Part shown: one piece after another, positions 1-8,977 of the stretch
How positions within the stretch are numbered: the first letter of the stretch is position 1
Layout of the letters: each line of letters begins with the position of its first letter
Source of the DNA: Bradyrhizobium diazoefficiens
Lineage (GTDB): Bacteria; Pseudomonadota; Alphaproteobacteria; Rhizobiales; Xanthobacteraceae
DNA length: 64,000 nt
NCBI RefSeq assembly: GCF_016616235.1
Contig: NZ_CP067100.1
Coordinates: forward strand, 4,399,001-4,463,000
Direction of reading: 5' to 3'
The notes under the pieces: model-generated
What the model was told of the DNA's origin: nothing
The model's database searches: none
The model's input: the letters and a program-made list of their open reading frames with translations, nothing else
Made by a program: the position numbers and the translations under genes

Positions 1-627
1 GAGGCCGATGATCGAGATCGGCAGGCAGCCGATTCCGATCTGCCAGGCCGCCGCCGTGAGCGGCGGCAGATGGATCGGGTATTTCTTCGAGAACACCGTG
101 CCGACGGCAAAGCCGAGCGCGCCAGTGAGCGCCATGATGATTCCAGGCGCTTTCTCGGTGCTGGCGGCGAGGCCGTTGCCGCCCATGATCGAGGCAAGGC
201 CGGCAAAGGCCATTACCAGCCCGAGCGTGCGCAGCAGTGTCGGCCGCTCGCCGAGCACCGGCCAGGCGATGATCGAGGCCCAGACCGGCATGGTGTAGGC
301 GATCAGCGCCGCCTCGCTCGCCGGCAGCCAGAGCAGCGCGAGACCCATCAGCACCATCCAGCCGGTGACGTTGAGCACGGCGGCGGTGAGCAGCCGCGGC
401 CAGATCTTGGGCTCCACCCGCAAGCTCTGCCGTCGCATCACCGCCAGCGCCGCCAACAGCAGCGCGCCGAGCACGCCGGTGACCCCGCGGAGCGTCAGCG
501 GCGGCAGCTCGGCGAGCAGGAATTTGGTCACCGGCCAATTGAAGCCCCAGCCGATCGAGGTGATGGCAAGGAACATCAGGCCGGCCGGCGCGATGCGCGC
601 TCGCACCGGCTGAGTCGAATCAAGCAT
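1..627 (-). CDS. EamA/DMT family exporter (5' part; 3' end beyond window)
   Basis: Inner-membrane carrier of the drug/metabolite transporter superfamily; substrate unknown. The 209 visible residues read from ATG at 627 to the left edge with no stop. They show alternating hydrophobic helices and EamA hallmarks: an early WGFNWPVTK segment, a PLTLRG turn, and a YTMPVWASIIAWPVLGERP block typical of the end of the first five-helix repeat. The second repeat starts before the edge. The family normally has about 300 residues, so roughly a third is missing. No good Shine-Dalgarno precedes the ATG, so the start is uncertain. It diverges from nrdJ and is preceded by a structured leader. Confidence 0.85.
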   Translation of the reverse strand, partial: MLDSTQPVRARIAPAGLMFLAITSIGWGFNWPVTKFLLAELPPLTLRGVTGVLGALLLAALAVMRRQSLRVEPKIWPRLLTAAVLNVTGWMVLMGLALLWLPASEAALIAYTMPVWASIIAWPVLGERPTLLRTLGLVMAFAGLASIMGGNGLAASTEKAPGIIMALTGALGFAVGTVFSKKYPIHLPPLTAAAWQIGIGCLPISIIGL

Positions 628-635
628 GTGGGAGG

Positions 636-741
636 TCCGGCAAAATCGAGCTCAGCTTGGACCGGATTCGCACCCCGGACCACCACCCTGGCGGGCATGC
701 CTGCCCTCACCTTCCGTAGGGCTACGTGAGTCCTGCTGACG
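636..741 (-). promoter_or_regulatory. Hairpin-rich leader upstream of the EamA gene
   Basis: Read on the minus strand, the 100 bases before the EamA start fold into adjacent short stems: CTCAC/GTGAG (near 729-706) enclosing GTAG-CC-CTAC, then GGGC/GCCC, then two CCGG-containing segments. The purine-rich GGAAGGTGAGGG and the GGTGCGAATCC tract look RNA-like. I do not recognise a known riboswitch class (no match to TPP, SAM-II, glycine, guanidine or cobalamin consensus cores). Function is inference; it may be only chance high-GC pairing. Confidence 0.3.
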
Positions 742-899
742 CAATCCCAATGCTCAAAAATATACCTGCCCTGTGAACAGCGGGATGAAGGCTCCGTATC
801 GTCACGGCCGGCAAATTTTTTCGGTTGGGAATCCCTGAGGACTCACTGATACTTGGCTCCACAACAGGCGCGGCCCTTGCCCCTGTTATCCCCCGCAAT

Positions 900-946
900 C
901 CACCATATTTAGTATTTGATTCAGGAACTCGCACTAGTTCTTGACG
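900..946 (+). promoter_or_regulatory. Tandem NrdR-box-like sites for nrdJ
   Basis: Two 16-base sites resemble the NrdR consensus acaCwAtATaTwGtgt: 900-915 (CCACCATATTTAGTAT, 12 of 16 matches) and 931-946 (GCACTAGTTCTTGACG, weaker, 9 of 16). Their starts are exactly 31 bases apart, the three-helical-turn spacing known for paired NrdR boxes. NrdR is the (d)ATP-sensing repressor of ribonucleotide reductase genes, and the next gene is nrdJ. The sites lie about 450 bases before the nrdJ start, which implies a long leader. Assignment rests on consensus memory and spacing. Confidence 0.6.
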
Positions 947-1390
947 GGCGCAACGGAGAGTCCTAGCTTTCGGTCCGTTCGGCGCGAGTGAGTTTGCGTC
1001 CCGCCGGCACTCCCCCAAAGGGTTCGCAGAACTGCACTCCGCCAGGCCAGACAAAGGCAGCGGGATGAGGGCTTGTCTGCCCGCGAAAGCGGACTTTTCG
1101 GGCGCCAGAACGGGCCGGCAAAAGGCTCGAATGGCATCGGTAGAAGACGTGACGTTGTGGGGCGTTGAACGCATGTCGCGGACATCCCGTTGGGGCGGAT
1201 GTGCGTGGACATGCCGGCGGATGAGGTGCTCGCACCGACCATCGCGCCGGGAGAAACCGGGCCGGAAACCACCGGCTGAACTGCGAAGCCTTTGGGCCGG
1301 TGGCCCGCAAGGAAGCGCGAAAGAGAAATGACGACCCGGCACGTCTCCAACGAGGGGCGGACCCGGGCAAAATAAGGACGGGGCAAGACA
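947..1390 (+). other. Long structured intergenic leader before nrdJ
   Basis: No credible gene was seen here; minus-strand frames across it look like low-complexity shadows. It holds a perfect 7-bp stem CAGACAA (1048-1054) with TTGTCTG (1073-1079), directly followed by a CCGC-GAAA-GCGG tetraloop hairpin (1081-1092), and further G/C-rich pairing near 1240-1310. A cobalamin riboswitch would make sense before a B12-dependent enzyme, but I see no B12 box, so none is claimed. The nrdJ ribosome site is AAGGACGGGG at about 1374-1383. Confidence 0.45.
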
Positions 1391-4300
1391 ATGCGGATCG
1401 AGCGGCGCCACACCACCCAAGGACAGTCTCCTTACGCGGGAATCGATTTCCGCCTGACCACGTCGGAGATTCGCAATCCCGACGGCTCGGTCGTGTTCAA
1501 GCTCGACAATGTCGAGGTCCCGGCCGAATGGTCGCAGGTCGCCTCCGACGTGCTGGCCCAGAAATATTTCCGCAAAGCGGGCGTCGCCGCGCGCCTGAAG
1601 AAGGTCGAGGAGGAATCCGTCCCCTCCTTCCTGTGGCGCTCCGTGCCCGATACCGAAGCTCTCGCCGCGCTGCCGGAGAAAGAGCGTTATGTCAGCGAAC
1701 TCTCCGCGAAGCAGGTGTTCGACCGCCTCGCCGGCTGCTGGACCTATTGGGGCTGGAAGGGCGGCTATTTCAGCCATGACGAGGACGCGCAGGCCTTCTA
1801 CGACGAGCTCCGCTACATGCTCGCCATGCAGATGGTCGCGCCGAACTCGCCGCAATGGTTCAACACCGGTCTTCACTGGGCCTATGGCATCGACGGCCCC
1901 GGCCAGGGCCATTATTACGTCGACCCCTTCACCGGCAAGCTGACCAAGTCCAAGTCGGCCTATGAGCATCCGCAGCCGCACGCCTGCTTCATCCAGGGCG
2001 TCGGTGACGACCTCGTCAACGAGGGCGGCATCATGGACCTCTGGGTCCGCGAAGCCCGCCTGTTCAAATACGGCTCCGGCACCGGCTCCAACTTCTCGCG
2101 CCTGCGCGGCGAAGGCGAGAAGCTCTCCGGCGGCGGCCGCTCGAGCGGCTTGATGAGCTTCCTCAAGATCGGCGACCGCGCCGCCGGCGCCATCAAGAGT
2201 GGCGGCACGACGCGGCGCGCCGCCAAGATGGTCGTCGTCGACGTCGATCACCCCGACATCGAGACCTATATCGACTGGAAGGTGAAAGAGGAGCAGAAGG
2301 TCGCCGCCCTCGTCACAGGATCCAAGATCAACCAGAAGCACCTCAAGGCGGTGCTGAAGGCCTGCGTGAACTGCGAAGGCTCGGGCGACGATTGTTTTGA
2401 TCCGGAGAAGAACCCTGCCCTGCGCCGGGAAATCAAGCTGGCCCGTCGCTCGCTGGTGCCCGATAATTACATCAAGCGCGTTATCCAATTTGCAAAACAG
2501 GGCTACAAGGACATCCAGTTCGACACCTACGACACCGACTGGGATAGCGAAGCCTATCTCACCGTCTCCGGCCAGAACTCCAACAACTCGGTCTCGCTGA
2601 AGGACGATTTCTTGCGCGCGGTCGAGACCGACGGCGACTGGAATCTGACCGCCCGCACGAGCAAGAAGGTGACGAAGACGCTGAAGGCGCGTGACCTCTG
2701 GGAGAAGATCGGCCACGCCGCCTGGGCGTCGGCCGACCCGGGCCTGCACTTCAATACCACCATGAACGACTGGCACACCTGCAAGGCATCGGGCGACATC
2801 CGCGCCTCCAATCCGTGCTCGGAATACATGTTCCTGGATGACACGGCGTGCAACCTCGCCTCCGCCAACCTGCTGACCTTCTACAACACCACGACAAAAC
2901 AGTTCGACGTCGAAGGCTACGAGCATCTCTGCCGGCTCTGGACCGTCGTGCTGGAAATCTCTGTGATGATGGCGCAGTTCCCCTCGCGCGCGATCGCCGA
3001 GCTCTCCTACGAATTCCGCACGCTCGGCCTCGGCTACGCCAATATCGGCGGCCTCCTCATGACCATGGGCCTGTCCTACGACAGCAAGGAAGGCCGCGCG
3101 CTCTGCGGCGCGCTGACCGCTGTGATGACCGGCATCACCTACAAGACCTCGGCGGAGATGGCGGCCGAGCTCGGCACCTTCCCCGGCTACAAGAAGAACG
3201 CCCAGCACATGCTGCGCGTGATCCGCAACCACCGCCGCGCCGCGCACGGTGAGTCCTCCGGTTACGAAGCGCTCTCGGTCAACCCGGTGCCGCTCGACCA
3301 CGCCTCCTGCCCGCAGGCCAACATCGTCGCCCACGCCAAGGCGGCCTGGGATGCGGCGCTGGAGCTCGGCGAGCAGCACGGCTATCGCAACGCCCAGACC
3401 ACGGTGATCGCGCCGACCGGCACGATCGGCCTCGTGATGGATTGCGACACCACCGGCATCGAACCCGACTTCGCGCTTGTCAAGTTCAAGAAGCTCGCCG
3501 GCGGCGGCTACTTCAAGATCATCAACCGCGCGGTCCCCGCCGCGCTGCGCGCGCTCGGCTATCGCGAGAGCGAAATCGCGGAGATCGAAGCCTACGCCGT
3601 CGGCCACGGCTCGCTGTCCAATGCCCCCGGCATCAACGCCTCCACGCTGAAGGCCAAGGGCTTCACTGATGAGGCCATCGCCAAGGTCGAAAAGGCCCTG
3701 CCGACGGCCTTCGACATCAAGTTCGCCTTCAACAAATGGACCTTTGGCGAGGACTTCATCCGCGACCAGCTCGGCATCGGCGCCGAAGCCATCGCAGCCC
3801 CCGGCTTCGACCTGCTCCAGGCCGTCGGCTTCACCAGGCGCGAGATCGAAGCCGCCAACGTCCACATCTGCGGCGCGATGACGGTCGAAGGTGCCCCGCA
3901 TCTGAAAGCCGAGCACTATCCGGTGTTCGACTGCGCCAATCCCTGCGGCAAGATCGGCAAGCGCTATCTGTCGGTCGAGAGCCACATCCGCATGATGGCG
4001 GCGGCGCAGCCCTTCATCTCGGGTGCGATCTCCAAGACCATCAACATGCCGAACGACGCCACGGTGGAGGACTGCAAGTCCGCCTACATGCTGTCGTGGA
4101 AGCTGGCGCTGAAAGCCAACGCGCTCTATCGCGACGGCTCCAAGCTCTCTCAGCCGCTCAACTCGCAGCTCATCAGCGACGATGAGGACGAGGACGATGC
4201 GGTCGAGGCGCTCTACGAGAAGCCGATGGCGGCGCGTACCGCGCAGATCTCCGAAAAGGTGGTCGAAAAGCTGGTCGAGCGCATCGTCGTGATGCGCGAG

Positions 4301-5146
4301 CGCGAGAAAATGCCGGATCGCCGCAAGGGCTACACCCAGAAGGCGGTCGTCGGCGGCCACAAGGTCTATCTGAGAACCGGCGAGTATGACGACGGCCGGC
4401 TCGGCGAGATCTTCATCGACATGCACAAGGAAGGCGCCGCGCTCCGCTCCTTCATCAACAACTTCGCCATCGCGGTCTCGCTCGGCCTGCAATACGGCGT
4501 GCCGCTCGACGAATATGTCGACGCCTTCACCTTCACCCGCTTCGAGCCGGCGGGCCCCGTGCAGGGCAACGACAGCATCAAGTATGCGACGTCCATCCTC
4601 GACTATGTCTTCCGCGAGCTCGCGGTGAGCTACATGTCGCGCTTCGATCTCGCCCATGTCGACCCGACCGAGTCGAATTTCGACGCGCTCGGCAAGGGTG
4701 TGGAAGAAGGCAAGGAGCCGGACGAGGCCCAGCACGCCACCAAGCTGGTCTCGCGCGGCCTCACCCGCTCCCGCACCGACAACCTCGTGGTGATGCGCGG
4801 CGGCTCCGCCGCGGTCGCATCCACCAGCGACAACGCCCCCGCCGGCGGCAGCCGCGTCACCTCGCTCGCCTCCCGCGGCGCAGGCGATGCCCTGGAAGGC
4901 GCGGTCGCCTTGAAGCAGGAAGTCAGCCACGACCTCTCGCCCACCGAGAAGCTGGAAGCCCTCCAGTGGAGCAAGGCCGGCAGCGCCGCAACCGTCGCGG
5001 TGCCCAGCAAGGCCGAGCGCCGCGCGGAAGCCAAGGCCAAGGGCTACGAGGGCGAGATGTGCAGCGAGTGCGGCAACTTCACGCTGGTGCGGAATGGGAC
5101 CTGCATGAAGTGCGATACGTGCGGCAGCACGACTGGGTGCAGCTGA
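1391..5146 (+). CDS. nrdJ: Vitamin B12-dependent (class II) ribonucleoside-diphosphate reductase
   Basis: Makes deoxyribonucleotides from ribonucleotides using adenosylcobalamin to generate the thiyl radical; cytosolic and oxygen-independent. The 1251-residue length fits the long alphaproteobacterial NrdJ. The catalytic NPCSE motif lies at residues 474-478 (Asn, radical Cys476, Glu478). The C-terminus ends in a cysteine-rich tail (C1224, C1227, C1238, C1241, C1244, C1250), as expected for the redox tail that re-reduces the active site. ATG at 1391 follows an AAGGACGGGG ribosome site. NrdR-like boxes lie upstream at 900-946. The gene stands alone, and it is the first clear gene right of the divergent EamA gene. 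Confidence 0.97.
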   Translation: MRIERRHTTQGQSPYAGIDFRLTTSEIRNPDGSVVFKLDNVEVPAEWSQVASDVLAQKYFRKAGVAARLKKVEEESVPSFLWRSVPDTEALAALPEKERYVSELSAKQVFDRLAGCWTYWGWKGGYFSHDEDAQAFYDELRYMLAMQMVAPNSPQWFNTGLHWAYGIDGPGQGHYYVDPFTGKLTKSKSAYEHPQPHACFIQGVGDDLVNEGGIMDLWVREARLFKYGSGTGSNFSRLRGEGEKLSGGGRSSGLMSFLKIGDRAAGAIKSGGTTRRAAKMVVVDVDHPDIETYIDWKVKEEQKVAALVTGSKINQKHLKAVLKACVNCEGSGDDCFDPEKNPALRREIKLARRSLVPDNYIKRVIQFAKQGYKDIQFDTYDTDWDSEAYLTVSGQNSNNSVSLKDDFLRAVETDGDWNLTARTSKKVTKTLKARDLWEKIGHAAWASADPGLHFNTTMNDWHTCKASGDIRASNPCSEYMFLDDTACNLASANLLTFYNTTTKQFDVEGYEHLCRLWTVVLEISVMMAQFPSRAIAELSYEFRTLGLGYANIGGLLMTMGLSYDSKEGRALCGALTAVMTGITYKTSAEMAAELGTFPGYKKNAQHMLRVIRNHRRAAHGESSGYEALSVNPVPLDHASCPQANIVAHAKAAWDAALELGEQHGYRNAQTTVIAPTGTIGLVMDCDTTGIEPDFALVKFKKLAGGGYFKIINRAVPAALRALGYRESEIAEIEAYAVGHGSLSNAPGINASTLKAKGFTDEAIAKVEKALPTAFDIKFAFNKWTFGEDFIRDQLGIGAEAIAAPGFDLLQAVGFTRREIEAANVHICGAMTVEGAPHLKAEHYPVFDCANPCGKIGKRYLSVESHIRMMAAAQPFISGAISKTINMPNDATVEDCKSAYMLSWKLALKANALYRDGSKLSQPLNSQLISDDEDEDDAVEALYEKPMAARTAQISEKVVEKLVERIVVMREREKMPDRRKGYTQKAVVGGHKVYLRTGEYDDGRLGEIFIDMHKEGAALRSFINNFAIAVSLGLQYGVPLDEYVDAFTFTRFEPAGPVQGNDSIKYATSILDYVFRELAVSYMSRFDLAHVDPTESNFDALGKGVEEGKEPDEAQHATKLVSRGLTRSRTDNLVVMRGGSAAVASTSDNAPAGGSRVTSLASRGAGDALEGAVALKQEVSHDLSPTEKLEALQWSKAGSAATVAVPSKAERRAEAKAKGYEGEMCSECGNFTLVRNGTCMKCDTCGSTTGCS

Positions 5147-5175
5147 TAGTCGGCCTCCACCATTGAAGAAGATGA

Positions 5176-5212
5176 CCCTCGTTCCCGTGATACCTAATCA
5201 TGGGTTCGAGGG
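5176..5212 (+). terminator. Inverted repeat after nrdJ
   Basis: CCCTCG (5176-5181) pairs with CGAGGG (5207-5212), with inner CCC/GGG and TGAT/ATCA pairs, giving a long imperfect hairpin 30 bases past the nrdJ stop. There is no clear U tract, so it could be a processing or boundary element rather than an intrinsic terminator. Confidence 0.4.
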
Positions 5213-5286
5213 AGCGTCGCTCCGCCCAAACCAATGCAGCCCATTGGTCTTAAGACGGACGCGAGGTAGATCACGGGGCAAAGTCA

Positions 5287-7602
5287 ATGACTCTTCCCCC
5301 GAGGGGGCCAAAAGAAGCAACGGATTTTAAGCCATCACGCTATATGCGCGGTCGGCGTCCGCATCTGTTTTCGGATAGCGTGACCACAATTGAACGCACG
5401 GTCACGCGCGAAGTGCTCTCACATCACCTCGAGACTCTGACCAACCAAAAAGATGAAACGAAGTTTGAGGACTTCGCGCAAGGCCTTGCCGAGCGATTTA
5501 TCTCGCCGAACCTTCGTCCACAGACCGGCCCGGTCGGAGGCGGCGACGGTAAAACAGATTCTGAGACCTACCCAGTAACGACTGAAATTGCCAGCCGGTG
5601 GTACGTTCCAGATCTAGCAGGAGCTCACGAGCGGTGGGCGTTCGCATTTAGTGCCAAGAAGGACTGGCGGGGCAAGGTCCGCACAGACGTTGCCAGCATT
5701 GTTGGTACGGGCCGTGGCTATCCGCGCGTGTACTTCATCACGAATCAGTTCGCACCCTCCAAAGACAGCGCAGCGATTCAAGATGAGCTTCTGGCAAAGC
5801 ACCAGGTCCCGGTCACAATTCTTGACCGAACCTGGCTGCTGGAAAGCGTCTTCGATCACGACAGCCTTGACATCGCCATCGACGCACTCGGTGTAGGTGC
5901 GGGGACTGAGCATGAAGTACGAAAGCAAGGGCCTGAGGATTTTAGGCGCGCTAACGAACTTGAGACGCTGCAAAAAGCCATCGGTGACGGTACGCAATAT
6001 AGCGGCACGACTTCTGCGCTTGCGGAGGATTGCCTGAAGGCGGCTTTACTCGCCCGCGGTATCGAGCGGCCACGATATGAAGTTGAAGGACTCTTTCATC
6101 GAGCAATTCGCGTTGCCCGTGACAACAAGCTTGAAAGTCACTTACTTGCTGCAACTTATACCCTCGCGTGGACGTCATTCTTCTGGTTTGACGATTTTGC
6201 CATGCTAAATGCCCTTTTCGACGAAGTAGAATCGCTAGCCTTGCCGTCCGATATTTCAGAAGACCTAGAGCGGGTCTCAAACCTCTTACAGCTTGTTCGA
6301 AACTCCGTCACTTCGGGAACATTGCTAGCAGAGGCAGCGAGACTTGAAACGCGGACGGAGAGCCTTCTGAAAGCGCTTGATCGTGTGCGCGCTGATACGT
6401 CTCGACCCAACAATGCTTTGCATGCTCACGCGATTTCGCTGCTGACGCGGCTACCGTATTTTATGCTTCCGCATCTGGATGTTCTACGTTTGCAGGTAAA
6501 TCCGTGTGAGGGAGCAGTGCTCACGCCGACTTTAGAATTTATTGATAGGGACGGTTTTGCTGTTGGCGTTGTCTCACACGCACCGACGTTGGCTTGTACG
6601 ACCCGCGAGGAAGCGATGACCTTTCCCCGTTGGCTGCAAGAAGCCGTCGTAGAGATGTTCGTCCGCTTTGCTATTCCCGCAAATATGGACGATTGGGCGA
6701 CAAGCGTCTTAGGCGAAGAGAACGGGTTTTCGCGGGCTCTAACCTTCTCGCATGTACCAAATATGCTCAGAATCATCTTTGGCGACATCCCGCGGCTTTC
6801 CATCGGCCAATGGACTGAGGCGAGCGATCGTACCTTTGAAGTCAGGCGTTTGTCGCCATGGCAGCCCGAATTGCAGGCTGCAGCGAACGGCCGGACGCAG
6901 GCAGCGAAATTCGGCGAAGGTGCACCACCCGAGTCGATGCTCAATCCTGAACGCATGAAGCACTCTGACGTGCAGGTCGTTACACCAATTGACGTTCATA
7001 AATGGAATGCAGCCGGGTGGAACGGTGTTCTCTTTGCATCGGACGCGCCCAATAAGCCACCAGTGTTGGCCCTGGCGTTCGAGAACCGGACAGCAGCTGA
7101 AGGCATATTTCAGGGGTTCAAGGGGAGATTTGGGCCACACGACCCTGACAATGCTCTTCGCGTTGCGATTATCAGAGGCATCTATATTTCCCATCCCAGC
7201 GCTTACGCGGTGATTATCGGCCCAAACCCCGAAAAACTTCCGATAACGAGGGATTCCGCCGTCGGTTTCGTGTCGCGCATCAATGTCATGAGACCGGCTA
7301 GCAGCCGAAACCTCGACATGTTTCTCGCAGAATTTACTCGACATGGCCGCTTTGTATTGACCGCAGCACATCTTCCAACTCGCGAAAGCGTGCCAGAATT
7401 ACTAGACGGCGCCCTTGGGAAATATCACCTCGTGGTTCGTGAAGCGTGGCAAATTTCGGAGAACGACCCGGACGCTGTCGTGCTTAGTGCTGATGACCCC
7501 CCTGTTATTCCACCCGATCAACCCACCGCGCCCGTTTTGAAAGCCATGGCTTGGATGGAAAAAATGCGTCAAAGGGAAAGGACTTCACGTAGCAAACCGT
7601 AG
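5287..7602 (+). CDS. Uncharacterised protein with PD-(D/E)XK nuclease-like N-terminal domain
   Basis: 771 residues, no signal peptide or membrane segment. Residues about 55-200 look like a restriction-endonuclease fold: E61 in a helix, then GPVGGGDGKTDSET (81-94, with D87 and D91) and FAFSAKKDW (119-127, K124/K125), followed by strands and a LDRTWLLE segment. The acidic residue usually before the lysine is replaced by Ser/Ala. Residues about 215-400 are helical and TPR-like. The C-terminal 300 residues are an alpha/beta region I do not recognise. Base composition is visibly AT-richer and codon use less biased than in neighbours, pointing to transfer. An alternative start is Met20 (5344). It is a lone gene; role in nucleic-acid defence is inferred from fold and context only. 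Confidence 0.8.
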   Translation: MTLPPRGPKEATDFKPSRYMRGRRPHLFSDSVTTIERTVTREVLSHHLETLTNQKDETKFEDFAQGLAERFISPNLRPQTGPVGGGDGKTDSETYPVTTEIASRWYVPDLAGAHERWAFAFSAKKDWRGKVRTDVASIVGTGRGYPRVYFITNQFAPSKDSAAIQDELLAKHQVPVTILDRTWLLESVFDHDSLDIAIDALGVGAGTEHEVRKQGPEDFRRANELETLQKAIGDGTQYSGTTSALAEDCLKAALLARGIERPRYEVEGLFHRAIRVARDNKLESHLLAATYTLAWTSFFWFDDFAMLNALFDEVESLALPSDISEDLERVSNLLQLVRNSVTSGTLLAEAARLETRTESLLKALDRVRADTSRPNNALHAHAISLLTRLPYFMLPHLDVLRLQVNPCEGAVLTPTLEFIDRDGFAVGVVSHAPTLACTTREEAMTFPRWLQEAVVEMFVRFAIPANMDDWATSVLGEENGFSRALTFSHVPNMLRIIFGDIPRLSIGQWTEASDRTFEVRRLSPWQPELQAAANGRTQAAKFGEGAPPESMLNPERMKHSDVQVVTPIDVHKWNAAGWNGVLFASDAPNKPPVLALAFENRTAAEGIFQGFKGRFGPHDPDNALRVAIIRGIYISHPSAYAVIIGPNPEKLPITRDSAVGFVSRINVMRPASSRNLDMFLAEFTRHGRFVLTAAHLPTRESVPELLDGALGKYHLVVREAWQISENDPDAVVLSADDPPVIPPDQPTAPVLKAMAWMEKMRQRERTSRSKP

Positions 7603-7824
7603 TATGGTTGTGAAAACTATCATCCGTCCGCAGGGAGGGCGATAGCTTTCGCTTCTCTCTAACCAACCTTCGAATTGTCACTGTCATCGAGATTGGTTTC
7701 GGCTTCGACGCTTATCAAATACCCAGCCGCCGAAATTCCCTCTTTGCGCCCGACCTCATCCCTCCTAAACTCCCACCACTACCGGCATGGGTTCCGACGG
7801 GCCCGGTAGAAGCGGAGTCGACTT

Positions 7825-8340
7825 ATGCCCAAACCGGAAAGCTTCCCGATCGAGGAGATTTTCGTTCCCACGAAGCAGAAGAAAGCCATCAAGCCCGAGA
7901 TCGTCGCGGAGATTGCGGAAAGTATTTTGGACATCGGACAGCAGGCTCCCATTTCCGTTCGGCGCGACGGAGACCGCCTCGTTCTGGTCGAGGGACTGCA
8001 TCGGTTAGAGGCCTGCAAGGCGCTCGGCGAGACGACCATTCTCGGGGTCGTCGTCACGGCCGAGCTCGCGCAACACAAGCCGCAGCTCGCGGAACGGCCC
8101 GAAGTCGAGGCCGAGCGCATCAAGATGGCGCGATTGAAACAGTTGCGCCTCGAGAAGGAAGCCGCAGAGGCATCGACGGCCGCATCGAGGAGCGTCAGCG
8201 CATCGGAAGCGCCGCGCACCCGTCCGACGAAAGGCGGCCGCGACAAACCGAAGGCATCACCGGGCCGGACTGTAAGATCGGCACCGAAAACATTGTCGGC
8301 CTGGATCACGCAGCAAAAGGGCAGCGGCGGCCGCTATTGA
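7825..8340 (+). CDS. ParB/sulfiredoxin-like N-domain protein
   Basis: 171 residues. Residues 5-85 match the ParB N-terminal nuclease-like fold: an IEEIFVP opening, a helix ending GQQAPISVRR, and the hallmark VEGLHRLEACKALG motif, where GxHRxxA is the nucleotide-contacting signature. There is no HTH region as in true Spo0J/ParB; the rest is a charged helix and a Ser/Arg/Lys-rich tail, which suggests nucleic-acid contact. GGAG lies 9 bases before the ATG. A CTACCGG/CCGGTAG inverted repeat at 7779-7809 sits just upstream and could be an operator. It is not a chromosome-partition gene by context (no parA); function unknown. Confidence 0.8.
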   Translation: MPKPESFPIEEIFVPTKQKKAIKPEIVAEIAESILDIGQQAPISVRRDGDRLVLVEGLHRLEACKALGETTILGVVVTAELAQHKPQLAERPEVEAERIKMARLKQLRLEKEAAEASTAASRSVSASEAPRTRPTKGGRDKPKASPGRTVRSAPKTLSAWITQQKGSGGRY

Positions 8341-8423
8341 TAAATCGACCAGCTCGTCGTCGTTCTGGAGGAGCGATAGCCGCAGGCCGCGGCTACCTCT
8401 CCTCGCAGATCACGCCGATCGTC

Positions 8424-8690
8424 TCACGCCGCCTTCGCCTGCTCCGGCTGTGCCGTCTCCATCGCGCGCATGTAGAGGTCGAGCAGGCTTTCGCGCTCGT
8501 CGCGCTCGTTCTTGTCTTCCTTGCGCAGCTTGATGATCTCCTTGAGGATCTTGACGTCGAAACCCTCGCCCTTGGCTTCCGCGAAGACCTCCTTCTTCTG
8601 CTCGCTCAACTCCTGCATTTCGCTATCGAGGTTCTCGATCCGCTCGACGAAGGAACGGATCTTGCCGCCGGGAATGGTGATGTCGGACAT
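8424..8690 (-). CDS. DUF2312 (UPF0335) family protein
   Basis: Small cytosolic coiled-coil protein (88 residues) conserved across Alphaproteobacteria, function unknown. The sequence opens MSDITIPGGKIRSFVERIENL and continues with the highly charged EAKGEGFDVKILKEIIKLRK core that defines the family. The ATG at 8690 has AGAGG 6 bases upstream. A longer frame reaches 8936, but its extra N-terminal part reads across the methyltransferase remnant on the other strand and is not family-like, so the short start is preferred. Confidence 0.9.
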   Translation of the reverse strand: MSDITIPGGKIRSFVERIENLDSEMQELSEQKKEVFAEAKGEGFDVKILKEIIKLRKEDKNERDERESLLDLYMRAMETAQPEQAKAA

Positions 8691-8801
8691 GGTGCCTCTT
8701 TGCTGACTGAGGTCGCGAAAATGACCGCAAAGAAATAACCAATGTGTTAACCTCGCCGCCGCCGACGTTGCCCTGTGGAAAAACGCCGAGGGAGCTGTTC
8801 C

Positions 8802-8939
8802 ATGCCCGAGCTTCGCTTCGATGACGGTGCCGCCTATGAGCAGATGATGGGCGTCTGGAGCCGTTCGGTCGGCGAGGTCTTTCTCGACTGGCTGAAGCCG
8901 GCGAAGGGCTGCACTGGGATCACGGTGACAGTGCACTAA
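8802..8939 (+). pseudogene. Remnant of a class I SAM-dependent methyltransferase gene
   Basis: A 45-codon frame with a good ribosome site (GGGAG before ATG 8802) reads MPELRFDDGAAYEQMMGVWS then RSVGEVFLDWLKPAKG. This is the N-terminus of a family of about 270 residues that normally continues into the WLDVGCGNG SAM-binding motif. Here the frame breaks after LKPAKG and stops at TAA 8937. The following DNA holds no motif I/II, so the catalytic part has been deleted. It lies opposite the region upstream of DUF2312 and next to the TolA-like gene, a likely deletion scar. Confidence 0.65.
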
Positions 8940-8977
8940 ATCGATCGCTCCATCTGCCTGTCCGACCCGGCTCGCCC

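Noticed and set aside
660..690. tRNA-like GGTGCGAATCC segment on the minus strand
   Set aside because: No acceptor stem, D-arm or anticodon arm can be formed around it.
950..1400. Cobalamin riboswitch before nrdJ
   Set aside because: No recognisable B12 box or conserved core, despite the suitable context.
722..4930. 1402-codon open frame on the minus strand, the longest in the window
   Set aside because: Lies antisense to nrdJ, in the frame where high-GC third positions avoid stops; its Arg/Gly/Val/Asp-rich sequence has no domain.
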